DNA of 64,000 nt from JBASEY01 sp964404285 (lineage in GTDB: Bacteria; CSSED10-310), in NCBI GenBank assembly GCA_964404285.1, contig CAYOJK010000002.1, positions 248,001-312,000 of the forward strand. The letters are read 5' to 3'. The notes under the pieces were generated by a model that was given only the letters and a program-made list of their open reading frames with translations, ran no database searches and was not told the DNA's origin. Below are positions 27,680 to 37,475 of this stretch, piece after piece. Each line of letters begins with the position of its first letter. The first letter of the stretch is position 1. A program made the position numbers and the translations under genes.

Positions 27680-30361
27680 ATGAAAACACAAGCTCAATTC
27701 AACATCATAATGGATATTCAAGGCATGTCCTGTGCCTCCTGTGCAAAAAGTGTAGAAACTACTCTTCTTAAAGCGCCGGGAGTGCAGACTGCCTCGGTCA
27801 ACGCTGTAACCGGCAAAGCGTATATTGAAGCGGATGAGACTGTTGTCAATCCCGATGAACTGATCGATCGAGTAGAAAAAGCTGGCTATAAAGCACAACT
27901 TGAAAAAGGAAAAAAATCGTATGAAAGCCTGACTCTAAAGGTTTCGGGCATGAGTTGCGCCTCCTGTGCAAAAAGCGTAGAAACCACGCTTCTTGACGCG
28001 CCTGGAGTTCAGACAGCCTCAGTCAATCCTGTAACCGGCAAAGCCTATATTGACGTGGACCAAACCATTGTCAATCAAGATGAGCTTATCGAGCGCATTA
28101 AAAAAGCCGGTTATCAAGCACAATTTGAGAAGGAAAGAAAAACATCAGAAAATGTGACCTTGAAACTTGGCGGCATGAGTTGTGCCTCATGTGCTGTGAA
28201 TATAGAAAAAGCATTCGCAGCGCAAGAGGGTATCGAGCATGCGAATGTCAATTTCGCAACTGGAACTGTTTCAATTCAGTATAATCCGGAATTCCTGACC
28301 GTAACCGATTTAAAAAGCATAATCGTTCAGAGCGGCTACCAAGTAATAGAGGAGAGCTTGACACAATCAGCGGAATCCAGTGAGGCCAAACTGACTAAAC
28401 AAGCTTGGAATCGCGTGATATTGTCGTCAACATTATCTATCGCTATCATGATCGCGATGCTGATAGAAATGTTTGTCGTCCCAATACCAGGATATCTATT
28501 CTGGGTCGCTCTTCTTGCTTTTCCAAATATTTTTATTCTAGGAAGAAATGTGCATAAAACCGCAATACGTAGCGCTCTAGCCGGCCGCCCCAACATGGAC
28601 GTGTTGGTTTCGATGGGGTCGGGACTGCCTTTTCTGATCAGTTTGGGAGCCTTCTTTTTTGATATTCAGAACTTTTTTGAAATGGCATCGTCGATCATGA
28701 CATTTCATCTGATTGGTAAATATCTGGAAACACGAGCGAAGGGCCGAGCATCCGACGCTATCCGAAAACTGATCGATATGAGCGCTAAAACGGCGCGTAT
28801 CTTGGTTGATGGAAAAGAAATCGAAATCGATGTATCCGGTCTGGTTTTAGGTGATATCATGGTCGTTCGACCTGGTGAAAAAATACCGACAGACGGCACG
28901 ATAATCGAAGGTGAATCAACGATAGATGAGTCCATGGCGACGGGTGAGCCGATGCCGGTCCGACGCAAAGTCGGTGATGAGGTATTAGGGGCGACGATCA
29001 ATGGGCCTGGACTGTTGAAAGTGAAAGTACAAAAAGTCGGCCATGAGACATTTCTAGCTCAGGTAATAAAATTGGTTGAGCAATGCCAGGGCACAAAAGT
29101 TCCCATTCAGGAATTTGCAGATAAAGTCACAGGTTATTTCGTGCCAGCAATTTTATTGTTTGCGGTATTGGTATATTTTTCTTTTCTGTTATTTCCAAAT
29201 TTTCATCGAGGAATCATCGAATGGGGCGCTACAATTCTTCCATGGGTCAAAACGTATCCCTCTATCTGGACGCTCGCTTTTATCACGGCAACCACCGTTT
29301 TGGTCATCGCCTGCCCCTGTGCGTTAGGACTTGGCACTCCCACTGCCTTGATGGTCGGCAGCGGTTTAGGTGCACAACATGGAATATTGATCCGAAATGG
29401 TGAAGCTGTCCAGACATTGCGCGAGACAACCGTTATTGCCTTTGATAAAACGGGCACCTTGACACAAGGAAAACCGATAATGACGGATATCGTTGCAGTA
29501 GGAGACCTGACGGAAAACGACATGCTCTTGGTTGCCGCGTCATTGGAAAACGCATCGGAGCACCCACTGGCCCGAGCAATCGTTCAAGCTGCAACCGAGC
29601 GCAATCTGACACTTGGAGAAGTCGCTGATGTCGAAACAATCACCGGTAAAGGTATAAAAGGTATTGTTGACAGTATCCCAATAGCAATAGGCAACGGCAG
29701 GATGATGGATCAGATGGGTGTTGAATGGAAACAGCACGCATCGCAAATGGAGCAATTTGAAAAGGACGCAAAAACCTGTATGTACGTCGCTGCCAACGGC
29801 AAAACCGTCGGTTTAATAGCTGTAGCCGATACGCTTAAAGAAGATGCTGCTGATGCCATAGCTCAACTGAACGAAATGGGAATACGAACTGTCATGATTA
29901 CCGGCGACAATCCGCAAAGCGCCGCTGCAATCGCTAAAAAGGCCAACGTGGTAGATGTTATTGCAGGTGTATTGCCGGAGGGAAAAGTTGATGCTATCAA
30001 AAAATTACAGGAACAAGGCGCCATGGTCACCATGGTCGGTGACGGTATCAACGATGCTCCTGCCTTGAAACAGGCTAATGTCGGGATTGCATTAGGGAGC
30101 GGAACCGATATCGCGATCGAAGCCGCAGATGTCACGATAGTGCGTAACGAAATGATGACTGTCGTTTCTGCAATCCGCCTGTCCAGAGCAATTTTTACAA
30201 AGATACGCCAAAACTATTTCTGGGCCTGGTTTTACAATGTCGTCGCCTTACCGATAGCAGCTTTGGGATTATTGCACCCAATGATCGGAATGGCGGCTAT
30301 GTCGATGAGCTCGCTGAACATCGTTTACAATTCTTTACGTCTGAGAAAAGTATCGATTTGA
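27680..30361 (+). CDS. copA: Copper-exporting P1B-type ATPase CopA
   Basis: Pumps Cu(I) out of the cytoplasm. Three N-terminal HMA domains with CASC metal sites at residues 18-21, 93-96 and 168-171; the first two are near duplicates. About eight membrane helices follow. The intramembrane CPC is at 545-547, phosphorylation site DKTGTLT at 589, SEHPLA in the nucleotide domain, and GDGINDAPAL in the hinge. YN and MSMSS motifs in the last helices fit Cu(I) (P1B-1). GGAGG precedes the ATG at 27680. Length 893 is at the long end because of three HMA domains. Nine bases separate its stop from the stop of the converging beta-helix gene. Confidence 0.96.
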   Translation: MKTQAQFNIIMDIQGMSCASCAKSVETTLLKAPGVQTASVNAVTGKAYIEADETVVNPDELIDRVEKAGYKAQLEKGKKSYESLTLKVSGMSCASCAKSVETTLLDAPGVQTASVNPVTGKAYIDVDQTIVNQDELIERIKKAGYQAQFEKERKTSENVTLKLGGMSCASCAVNIEKAFAAQEGIEHANVNFATGTVSIQYNPEFLTVTDLKSIIVQSGYQVIEESLTQSAESSEAKLTKQAWNRVILSSTLSIAIMIAMLIEMFVVPIPGYLFWVALLAFPNIFILGRNVHKTAIRSALAGRPNMDVLVSMGSGLPFLISLGAFFFDIQNFFEMASSIMTFHLIGKYLETRAKGRASDAIRKLIDMSAKTARILVDGKEIEIDVSGLVLGDIMVVRPGEKIPTDGTIIEGESTIDESMATGEPMPVRRKVGDEVLGATINGPGLLKVKVQKVGHETFLAQVIKLVEQCQGTKVPIQEFADKVTGYFVPAILLFAVLVYFSFLLFPNFHRGIIEWGATILPWVKTYPSIWTLAFITATTVLVIACPCALGLGTPTALMVGSGLGAQHGILIRNGEAVQTLRETTVIAFDKTGTLTQGKPIMTDIVAVGDLTENDMLLVAASLENASEHPLARAIVQAATERNLTLGEVADVETITGKGIKGIVDSIPIAIGNGRMMDQMGVEWKQHASQMEQFEKDAKTCMYVAANGKTVGLIAVADTLKEDAADAIAQLNEMGIRTVMITGDNPQSAAAIAKKANVVDVIAGVLPEGKVDAIKKLQEQGAMVTMVGDGINDAPALKQANVGIALGSGTDIAIEAADVTIVRNEMMTVVSAIRLSRAIFTKIRQNYFWAWFYNVVALPIAALGLLHPMIGMAAMSMSSLNIVYNSLRLRKVSI
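27722..28135 (+). repeat. Tandem duplication of HMA domain inside copA
   Basis: Two direct repeats 225 bases apart (27722-27910 and 27947-28135) encode HMA domains 1 and 2. By my count about 12 residues differ over about 63, far closer to each other than either is to HMA domain 3 (from about 28170). This is a recent in-frame internal duplication. Confidence 0.85.
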
Positions 30362-30370
30362 TTCCGAAAG

Positions 30371-33300
30371 TCAATGTATCTCGATCACGTTTAGAGCTGC
30401 CAACCTGGCATCATCAGACGTAATCGATCCATTCATATCCAGGTCTGCAGCACAGAAAACGCTGTATTCATTGGGAGCATCACTCATAGCAAACTGAAAA
30501 ATCGTCTCGACATCCAACCAGGTGACATAACCATCATCATCGACATCGCCATTATGAAGACAATTGGGTGTTTGTGCATGCCGGCCCATATCGACAATAC
30601 CATCATCCGGCCAGACCCCAGTCTCTGTAGAACGTTTATTCATGAGTTGAATCGATTCCGGCGCGGTATACGATAACCATATGGACTGCTTTGAACCGCT
30701 ATCGATACACGGACTCATTTCAGATTGTCCTGATCGAGTCGATGAAAGTCGATACCGATAATCCGATGAATTGCTGAGGGTTGTATTTTTAATGGAGTTA
30801 TTTTCGACAGGGCTTAATCGTTCATGAACACTTTTGTTTCGCGTAACAAACAAAGGATCGCTAAAAAGAATTCCGTCGCCTAATTGAAGTGTTGAGTGCG
30901 GTGAAACCTGTATTGAATCGGTCGATCCATCGCCGGCGAGCGACCATGAAATCGATGCTGATGAAGGTTTCCAGCGCCATAAGACGGCGATATCTTCACC
31001 CTGATCAGCTTGGTTTCCCCAAATAATACTATCACGACAAGTCAATACGGCGCCGCCGGCAACAGCTATTCCACCCCCGGCTATCCGGCTGAATCCCAAA
31101 GCAATATTATCAGCTATCGTACAACTGATTAGTGTGGTTTTACCGGACTCGATATAAGCGCCGCCTCCATAACCTGAAACCAGCCTAAGAGGCCAGGCGG
31201 TATTTTGTGCCAATAGTGTATCGATTATCGTGAAACGACTTTCAGAAATATGAATTCCACCACCGGTCTCTGCCATATTTTCTTCAAATATACTGCCTGT
31301 GATAACAAAATCACGATCATATCGTGAACTCCACCCACCACCTCGTGACGCCCAATTATTTTGAAATACACAAGCATAAACTCTGCCTGCAGCCATCCAG
31401 GTCGAAACCGCACCCCCTGAGTTACCGGCATCATTGTCGATAAAGCTACAATCCGTTGCCAACAAATTGCCATATTGTCGAACATCTACAGCGCCACCAT
31501 TTCCAGTGGCAGAGTTATGAGCAAAAAAACAGTCCTTGATTTTAAGTAGACCTCCAGAAGCTGTTATCGCGCCACCATGTGTCGAACTCAGGTTGGAATC
31601 AAACCGGCACGTGTCGACAGTCAAATTACAAAATGTGAGGTCAATAGCTGAAGCGCGGCTGTTTTTTATTGTCATCCGATTCAGCATTGAGTTATCTGTC
31701 CAGGCGCCATACCAAGCTCCTGTATAGTTACCGATTGATTCTGCATCGATAACAATGTTTTCAGGCATAGTAATTCCCTGAATAGTGATATTGGATAAAA
31801 GGGGAAGAGTCCCTGGCCAGGGTTCATCCCGCAGTAAATAGTCACCTTCCATAAGATGAACGATAAGGTTGGGCTGGCCTGGTTCAGTGTATATACGGCC
31901 TAAAATCGTTCGGATAGAACGAAAAGGATCGGAAGGTGAGAGGCCGGAATTGTTATCATCACCCCAAGGCGCTACAAAAACATCGCTTTGGATGGGTTCT
32001 GCCCCCGTGCAACCGGAAACATCGAAGGCAGCAGGGGGAGACACAAAGAAATCTGACACGGGAATACCGTCAAAATGGTTACCAGTTGCAGACACAGGCG
32101 GCATAAGGGGTTCATCAGCGGCGAGATCAGAACCAATAGCCGCGCTGTTTCCTATAAAAATATTTGGAGCTTCCGACAGGTCGCTACCAGGCTGGCTGAT
32201 ATGGATAGCCCCTCCTGTTCGTGCTGCACGATTGCCGATAAACACACAGTCTCCAACTGTTACATGACCAAAAAAAGCAGCGATCGCCCCCCCGTTGCGG
32301 GCAACAAAATTATTTTTAAACTCACAACCGGAAATAAAGGCATGAGCATTAAAACCACTTAAAATCGCGCCCCCCATTTGCTCCGATACATTATTTTCAA
32401 ACAAACAATCGATTATTGATGGATTTGACCCCGTCCCACAGTGAATCGCTCCACCATGCTTCGTTGAAATATTTTGAAAAAAAGCACATTCTCGAATCAA
32501 AGGTGATGCGGCAATAAGCGCCATACCGGCGCCAATAACTTCTGCATTACATCCAAAAACCTGGATATTGCTTATTTCTGGAGAACAATTTGCGACAGTG
32601 ACTCCCGGACCCGTTCCTGATGATATGCTGCAGCTTTCTAGGCTTGAATCAAAACTATAATAAAAATCAATAACAGTCCCAGAATCAGAAACTATCGAAG
32701 TTGTTTGATGATCAGCTCCCTTTAAATACACGTATGGCAGGACACACAACGGAAACTGTTCACCGGTTGAATCGGCGTAAAGGCCCTGATCGATTCTTAC
32801 TGTTGCCGGTTGATGGGGGAGACCTATCACTCGCTTCAAGGAATGGGAAATCGTGCGAAAAGCAGTTTGTGGCGTCAACCCATCGTACGAATCGCTTCCA
32901 TCAGGGCTTACATAGACGGTAATGCCGAATAGAGGCTCCTGGCCTGTAATGCTGAATCCTTCTGCGCTGAAAGCAGAGGTTGGCGCTACAGACCAGCCGG
33001 ACTCAGGCGAAACATCAAATATATTATTTTCAGCAGCATAGGGAACCGCAGGCAGAGAGGCTGCTGAGAGGTTAGCTCCACGAGCGCCATGATTCGAATC
33101 GAAAGTGTTTGCACCCGCTGGTCCAGATGAAATATCTAGATTCCCAGTTTCTACTCTTAAAGCTCCGCCGATACCGGCCATGTTTTCTTTGAAATAACAA
33201 CCATCGAACCGACCGGATCCGCTTTGGTGAAAAACACCACCTCCAGCAAATACAGCATGATTATCCTTGAAATGACAACGCGTAAAAGTTGCAAAGGCTG

Positions 33301-34390
33301 ATATGCAATACAAACCTCCACCGGATACTGTTGCGGAATTACCTTCAATGATGCAGTCGAAAAATTCCACGTTGCTACCTGCCGCTAAATGAATTCCCGC
33401 CCCTAAATTCGTATTCCGAAAACCGACTAAAGTCATGTTCCGACAATCAGCATCAGCATCTCGAAAAAACAATCCAGGCCCGGTATCACCGGTTAGAACA
33501 AGATTCTGTAATGAGCTATCCATTACCGTCTCACCTCTAATGCAACCATTCGTTTCAGAGGAAGACTTCAGAATCGCAGTATTATCAATCGGATTATTTG
33601 AATCGGTAAAGTTCTTTGCAAAATACTTTCCAAAAGTGTTTTCATCTGTGAAATGATCTGAATCCGGTCCTACCACTGCAATATTCGAAAGCATTGGTAA
33701 CGGAAAGGTTTCGCCATTTGTTTCACCGGAATAAACACCCGGAGCAAGATATACGGTCAGAGAAGAAGGGCCTGCTGTCTGAATTCTTGAAAGTGCATGT
33801 CGGATCGTGCGGAAAGGATTTTGGGCTGACAGCCCATCATTAGCAATGTCATCTCCATCAGGCGATACAAACAGATTAGATTCTACGGGTTCAAAAGCGC
33901 TTACATGCCCGGATACGTTAAAAGTTCCCATTGGTAAAACCCAGGCATCTGTCAGGGCCGAGCCATCGAGGAACAGATTATCCTGTGCAGCGATCGGCTG
34001 AGCGGGGCGCTTCCAAGACGCCAAATTATTGCCTCCACAGCCTTGGTTGCCAATAAAAACATTAGCCGGTTGAATCACCGTTGCCGGACTATTTCGCAGA
34101 TAGATGGCTCCGCCGCTATAATGTGAAGAATTACCGATAAATTCACATTGAACAATATTCGCTTTCGAATCCAGTATGCTCAATGCACCACCGTTACCTG
34201 CCCGGCTGATATTGCCTTCGAACAAGCAGCGCTGAACAAGTGGGTTTGAATTGTTCTGACAATACAGTCCACCACCCTGGTTTACTGATTTATTGTTCAG
34301 GAACTTGCATTGGTAGAAAGAGGGTGAAGAACCTTCTGTACAAGCAACAGCGCCTCCATCAGTAGCCGAAAAATTTCCGGTCAGTATCAC
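30371..34390 (-). CDS. Giant parallel beta-helix protein with C-terminal dockerin (main part after an in-frame UGA)
   Basis: 1339 codons from an internal GTG at 34390. The frame continues upstream without any other stop to the ORF ending at 34454, interrupted by a single TGA (complement of 34454-34456); the 21 intervening codons still read as beta-helix (SRGGGILCRNKSSPTI). So this is the bulk of a protein of about 1500 residues whose signal peptide lies in the upstream part. Three large repeat units each begin with a DUF1565-type header (VSPDGDD near residue 171, VSPDGSD near 488, VAPWGDD near 803). Each is followed by many short GGA(I/L)-x-C-x2-(N/S)P-x-(I/V) coils of a right-handed beta-helix. 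A type I dockerin (NGDVDDDGYVTW ... DLDMNGSITSDDA) closes the protein from about 1273. Likely an extracellular surface or matrix protein; no enzyme motif recognised. Confidence 0.7.
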   Translation of the reverse strand: MILTGNFSATDGGAVACTEGSSPSFYQCKFLNNKSVNQGGGLYCQNNSNPLVQRCLFEGNISRAGNGGALSILDSKANIVQCEFIGNSSHYSGGAIYLRNSPATVIQPANVFIGNQGCGGNNLASWKRPAQPIAAQDNLFLDGSALTDAWVLPMGTFNVSGHVSAFEPVESNLFVSPDGDDIANDGLSAQNPFRTIRHALSRIQTAGPSSLTVYLAPGVYSGETNGETFPLPMLSNIAVVGPDSDHFTDENTFGKYFAKNFTDSNNPIDNTAILKSSSETNGCIRGETVMDSSLQNLVLTGDTGPGLFFRDADADCRNMTLVGFRNTNLGAGIHLAAGSNVEFFDCIIEGNSATVSGGGLYCISAFATFTRCHFKDNHAVFAGGGVFHQSGSGRFDGCYFKENMAGIGGALRVETGNLDISSGPAGANTFDSNHGARGANLSAASLPAVPYAAENNIFDVSPESGWSVAPTSAFSAEGFSITGQEPLFGITVYVSPDGSDSYDGLTPQTAFRTISHSLKRVIGLPHQPATVRIDQGLYADSTGEQFPLCVLPYVYLKGADHQTTSIVSDSGTVIDFYYSFDSSLESCSISSGTGPGVTVANCSPEISNIQVFGCNAEVIGAGMALIAASPLIRECAFFQNISTKHGGAIHCGTGSNPSIIDCLFENNVSEQMGGAILSGFNAHAFISGCEFKNNFVARNGGAIAAFFGHVTVGDCVFIGNRAARTGGAIHISQPGSDLSEAPNIFIGNSAAIGSDLAADEPLMPPVSATGNHFDGIPVSDFFVSPPAAFDVSGCTGAEPIQSDVFVAPWGDDNNSGLSPSDPFRSIRTILGRIYTEPGQPNLIVHLMEGDYLLRDEPWPGTLPLLSNITIQGITMPENIVIDAESIGNYTGAWYGAWTDNSMLNRMTIKNSRASAIDLTFCNLTVDTCRFDSNLSSTHGGAITASGGLLKIKDCFFAHNSATGNGGAVDVRQYGNLLATDCSFIDNDAGNSGGAVSTWMAAGRVYACVFQNNWASRGGGWSSRYDRDFVITGSIFEENMAETGGGIHISESRFTIIDTLLAQNTAWPLRLVSGYGGGAYIESGKTTLISCTIADNIALGFSRIAGGGIAVAGGAVLTCRDSIIWGNQADQGEDIAVLWRWKPSSASISWSLAGDGSTDSIQVSPHSTLQLGDGILFSDPLFVTRNKSVHERLSPVENNSIKNTTLSNSSDYRYRLSSTRSGQSEMSPCIDSGSKQSIWLSYTAPESIQLMNKRSTETGVWPDDGIVDMGRHAQTPNCLHNGDVDDDGYVTWLDVETIFQFAMSDAPNEYSVFCAADLDMNGSITSDDARLAALNVIEIH

Positions 34391-34453
34391 ATTTTCAATC
34401 GTTGGAGATGATTTATTCCTACAGAGGATCCCGCCCCCGCGTGATTCATCACC

Positions 34454-34861
34454 TCAAGTGCTGCATTCATCGATACCATTTACAATCTGGATATCTCGCA
34501 AAACGGAAAACTCGTTTTCTCCACAATGAAAATCAAACGCTCGGTCCATGAATTCACAATCGATAATACATGTTTCCGATGAATCTCCTTGTACTGTAAT
34601 CTCTCTTCCTTCGAACGATACACGCAAAAAGCCTATCCCGGTATAAATACCAGGCTCAATAAGAATTCGATCGCCGTCATATGCAGCATCGATCGCCTGT
34701 TGCAGGGTCGAGTATTCAGTTGGAACAAGCAGATCGGACGATAGCGCCGGAACACAAATAAAAAGCATCGAAACAAATAATATCGATATGGTGAAAGATA
34801 ATGAAACCGTGTTTTTCTGCATGAAAGAATAGTTGAATATCGTTGTAAGATTAGGTGTCAT
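34454..34861 (-). CDS. N-terminal part of the beta-helix protein, ending at an in-frame UGA
   Basis: 135 residues from ATG 34861 (a GTG at 34876 is also open). A signal peptide (SLSFTISILFVSMLFICVPALS) is followed by the first beta-helix coils: VPTEYSTLQQAIDAAYDGDRI is the typical opening of this class. The ORF stops at TGA (ECST-stop-GDESRGGG), exactly in frame with the 30371-34390 ORF. Read alone it is only an exported stub. Best interpretations are a nonsense mutation (the gene is a pseudogene in this genome), a base-calling error, or read-through. UGA is a normal stop in the rest of the window, so code reassignment is excluded. Confidence 0.65.
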   Translation of the reverse strand: MTPNLTTIFNYSFMQKNTVSLSFTISILFVSMLFICVPALSSDLLVPTEYSTLQQAIDAAYDGDRILIEPGIYTGIGFLRVSFEGREITVQGDSSETCIIDCEFMDRAFDFHCGENEFSVLRDIQIVNGIDECST

Positions 34862-34968
34862 CTTTTTTGATCCCACATATTAGGTTGATACCGAGTATAG
34901 TCGTATCTTTTTTAAGAAATGATGCTGATTATTTCAATTTGCAATAGAGCTCGATATTCAGAAAGTTA

Positions 34969-37227
34969 CTAAAGAGAATCAGCACAAGTTTTCATGCCTA
35001 TCGCAGTCAGAAAAATATCTTGAGCATCTACTGCTGTAAGCAAATTATCACCATTACAATCAGCCGCACAGGCTTCTTTTTCGGTAGGAGTCTTTACTCC
35101 TAACACGATCAAAAATGTCAATTGAGCATCTATCGCTGTTATTTTTCCATCGTCATTAACGTCACCGTTTTTTTCACATTCATGCGTCTGAGTCGGTTGC
35201 GGAGTCGGTGTGTATGCCGGGGTGGCTGTAGCAGTTGGAGTTGGTGTGTCAGGCGGTGCGAAAGTGACTGTTATTTGAGATTGGCGTGGTTCCAGGTTCT
35301 GTCCGGAAACCGTAACGACCATTTCACCAGGCGATTCTGGAGACAGATCAAAATTTACTATACCGGAGGCATTTGTCTTGTCAACAACATGTAAATCACC
35401 GTCTTTGTATAAGGATACAACAGCATTTTTAATAGGTGAACCGTTCGAGGTCACTGTTACCGGAATGGTAACCGGGCCGGTTGAAACAGTGATCGGATGC
35501 ACGACGTTCGGCGCTATCGCAGCATCGGAACGAAACATCAGCGAACAGTCGCCGAACAACACATATTGGTTCATGACTTCTTCAGTTGTGGAGCCGGTGC
35601 CATAGACACTGTACATATAAAGAATACCTTCCAGTGTCATTTGGCCGAGAATATATTTTCCACCAGGAATAGAACCACTTTCATTCCCCGTTACTGCATA
35701 TGTCACGCCCCAAGCCATTCTGGCCGGCGGATCCCACGCAGTTGATGTTGAAGCGCTATAAATGCCGACTGCGCCTTTGCCGCTATTTTTCATCCAGCGT
35801 TCGGCAAAGCAATCAGATGATCCGTTAAAATAGCCGTTTAAGCAGGATACATCCATGATAAACGGCGTGAAGGAACCGTTAGTCAAGGCATCGACATTGT
35901 TATTAGAAAAGGATGGAGCATACCAACTTGTGCCACTGCCATGACCAAAATATGAGAGCCAGAAACGGCCTTGGTTGACCGCAGTGCGTATTTGTGCGGC
36001 GCCATGCCCCTGTCTTTCATATATTCTATCCGCCGTTGCATTGGGGTTGTGACTTTTAAATCGAGCTTCGATTTCCTGAGAATATTGTTCATCAGACGGG
36101 TTATACCCTTCTCTTGAAGCCAAACCGCTGAACTTGTCAAGCCAACCGCCGGACCCGGGTGGAGGAGTCTTCTCATAAGTAAGAATCTTGTCTAATTGTG
36201 CAGTCAGCTCAGATGCCGTTCCAGCGCTCAAACGCGAAATAAATGCATCAGGAATCTTGTCATTACCTTGCAAAAGGGTGAATTTAGAGTCAGAAGCACA
36301 GCTGCCGATACCGGTCATGGGCTTTAATTGCGGAGCATCACCAACTAAAACAATATACACCGGTTTTGGATTCCACGTATTCCAAACATTTTGAATATAG
36401 GAATAAATTGCAGATGAAGACGTTCCCGTCACGGTTGAACTGACCAGAGTGACATCGATTCCACGTCTGGTTTTCCATTCGACAAACGGAGCCATATTGC
36501 TGATAAAAGGATCATGACAAATGATCAACATCGGCTCTGGAGGTGTAAGAATCCCTATCTCCAAAGAACCAAAATTGACAAATTGGTTTTGGTAAATTGA
36601 GTAAAAAGAAGGAAATACAGCATCAGGATAAGACCATTCTCCATCTTCAGCAATAACTCTAACTGTCACCTCATTAGCCGTGAGCATTTCACCCGTAACA
36701 GGGTTGACGCGGGCGGGATATAAATCAATCGTCACAAATCGAAAATCTCGTAAATACGCGTCATAGCTAATTGTTGCCCATTCTGCTGGATAAAAAGCAT
36801 TTTGGTCATAAACCTGTGTATTCAATATAAAGGGTGGTTCTTGTTCAGAACGCTTATATGACGGCTGGGCAGGCCAGATGTCATAACCAGAAAATGTGAC
36901 TACTTTATCAACGTCGATTTCCAGTTCAACAAAAGCGCCTTCAGGTACGATAACATTTTTTCTAACTACAGGAACCTGTGGAGAACCGGTTTCCATCAAC
37001 CAACCATTATCTGGAATCTCCAGCCGGACAAAATCGCCCTGGTTATTAAACTCAGGCTCCACCGACATACCAGGCGTCCTAAGGGTGAAAATAGTATCGT
37101 CATTTACCATTTTAACCGACTCAACGACCGGTGAGCTATATGTTGCACCTGATTCAAAAGGAATCCAATTTCCATAAGCATTCGTTGAAATCAAAACTGT
37201 CAGCACGAAAAATAAATAGCGGCGCAT
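34969..37227 (-). CDS. C25 (gingipain-type) cysteine peptidase with dockerin
   Basis: 752 residues from ATG 37227, placed by a perfect AGGAGGT immediately upstream (complement of 37231-37237). Signal peptide (YLFFVLTVLISTNAYG), a propeptide of about 220 residues, then a caspase-like C25 domain: VYIVLVGDAP, catalytic His429 in SYFGHGSG, and catalytic Cys462 in DVSCLNG. An Ig/Big-like domain (about 585-665) follows, then a Pro/Thr linker (PTPTATATPAYTPTP) and a type I dockerin with two calcium loops (DVNDDGKITAIDA; DCNGDNLLTAVDA). A secreted protease, probably tethered through its dockerin. The ORF could extend to 37248 but the ribosome site decides against it. Confidence 0.9.
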   Translation of the reverse strand: MRRYLFFVLTVLISTNAYGNWIPFESGATYSSPVVESVKMVNDDTIFTLRTPGMSVEPEFNNQGDFVRLEIPDNGWLMETGSPQVPVVRKNVIVPEGAFVELEIDVDKVVTFSGYDIWPAQPSYKRSEQEPPFILNTQVYDQNAFYPAEWATISYDAYLRDFRFVTIDLYPARVNPVTGEMLTANEVTVRVIAEDGEWSYPDAVFPSFYSIYQNQFVNFGSLEIGILTPPEPMLIICHDPFISNMAPFVEWKTRRGIDVTLVSSTVTGTSSSAIYSYIQNVWNTWNPKPVYIVLVGDAPQLKPMTGIGSCASDSKFTLLQGNDKIPDAFISRLSAGTASELTAQLDKILTYEKTPPPGSGGWLDKFSGLASREGYNPSDEQYSQEIEARFKSHNPNATADRIYERQGHGAAQIRTAVNQGRFWLSYFGHGSGTSWYAPSFSNNNVDALTNGSFTPFIMDVSCLNGYFNGSSDCFAERWMKNSGKGAVGIYSASTSTAWDPPARMAWGVTYAVTGNESGSIPGGKYILGQMTLEGILYMYSVYGTGSTTEEVMNQYVLFGDCSLMFRSDAAIAPNVVHPITVSTGPVTIPVTVTSNGSPIKNAVVSLYKDGDLHVVDKTNASGIVNFDLSPESPGEMVVTVSGQNLEPRQSQITVTFAPPDTPTPTATATPAYTPTPQPTQTHECEKNGDVNDDGKITAIDAQLTFLIVLGVKTPTEKEACAADCNGDNLLTAVDAQDIFLTAIGMKTCADSL

Positions 37228-37306
37228 AGTACCTCCTATTAAGTCCATTCAAAGCCATCGTGTTACAAAGCAAGATATATACCAAAAGGGTATTAATCCG
37301 AGAATT

Positions 37307-37334
37307 AAAAAAAATGCCGTCATTTAGCCGGCAT
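37307..37334 (-). terminator. Rho-independent terminator (distal)
   Basis: On the minus strand, ATGCCG / CGGCAT stem (37329-37334 with 37314-37319), nine-base loop, then eight T (complement of 37307-37314). Follows the proximal terminator at 37413-37441 by about 80 bases in the direction of transcription. Confidence 0.8.
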
Positions 37335-37412
37335 ACTGAATTTGTTGAGTTGGTTTGCGTATTTTCACTGTAAAAAAACCGCTTTTGAGTAAAACAAGTT
37401 GAAAGCAGACGT

Positions 37413-37441
37413 AAAAAAAGGGCGATCATCGGACCGCCCTT
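37413..37441 (-). terminator. Rho-independent terminator of the 37476-40847 peptidase gene
   Basis: On the minus strand, AAGGGCG / CGCCCTT stem (37435-37441 with 37418-37424), ten-base loop, then a run of T (complement of 37413-37419). It lies 35 bases after the stop codon of the upstream peptidase. Confidence 0.85.
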
Positions 37442-37475
37442 CACAATCATTTTCTAGAATAACTGACTTATTTCA

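Noticed and set aside
34391..34456. UGA as a reassigned sense codon
   Set aside because: Many intact genes in the window end in UGA (ftsY, ribH, mutL, nrfH, lptB and others), so reassignment is excluded.
37279..37293. ATACC-AAAAG-GGTAT as a second CsoR operator
   Set aside because: Only part of the consensus is present (no TACCC/GGGTA pair with the TGGTA tail) and the downstream gene is a protease; could be another regulator's site.
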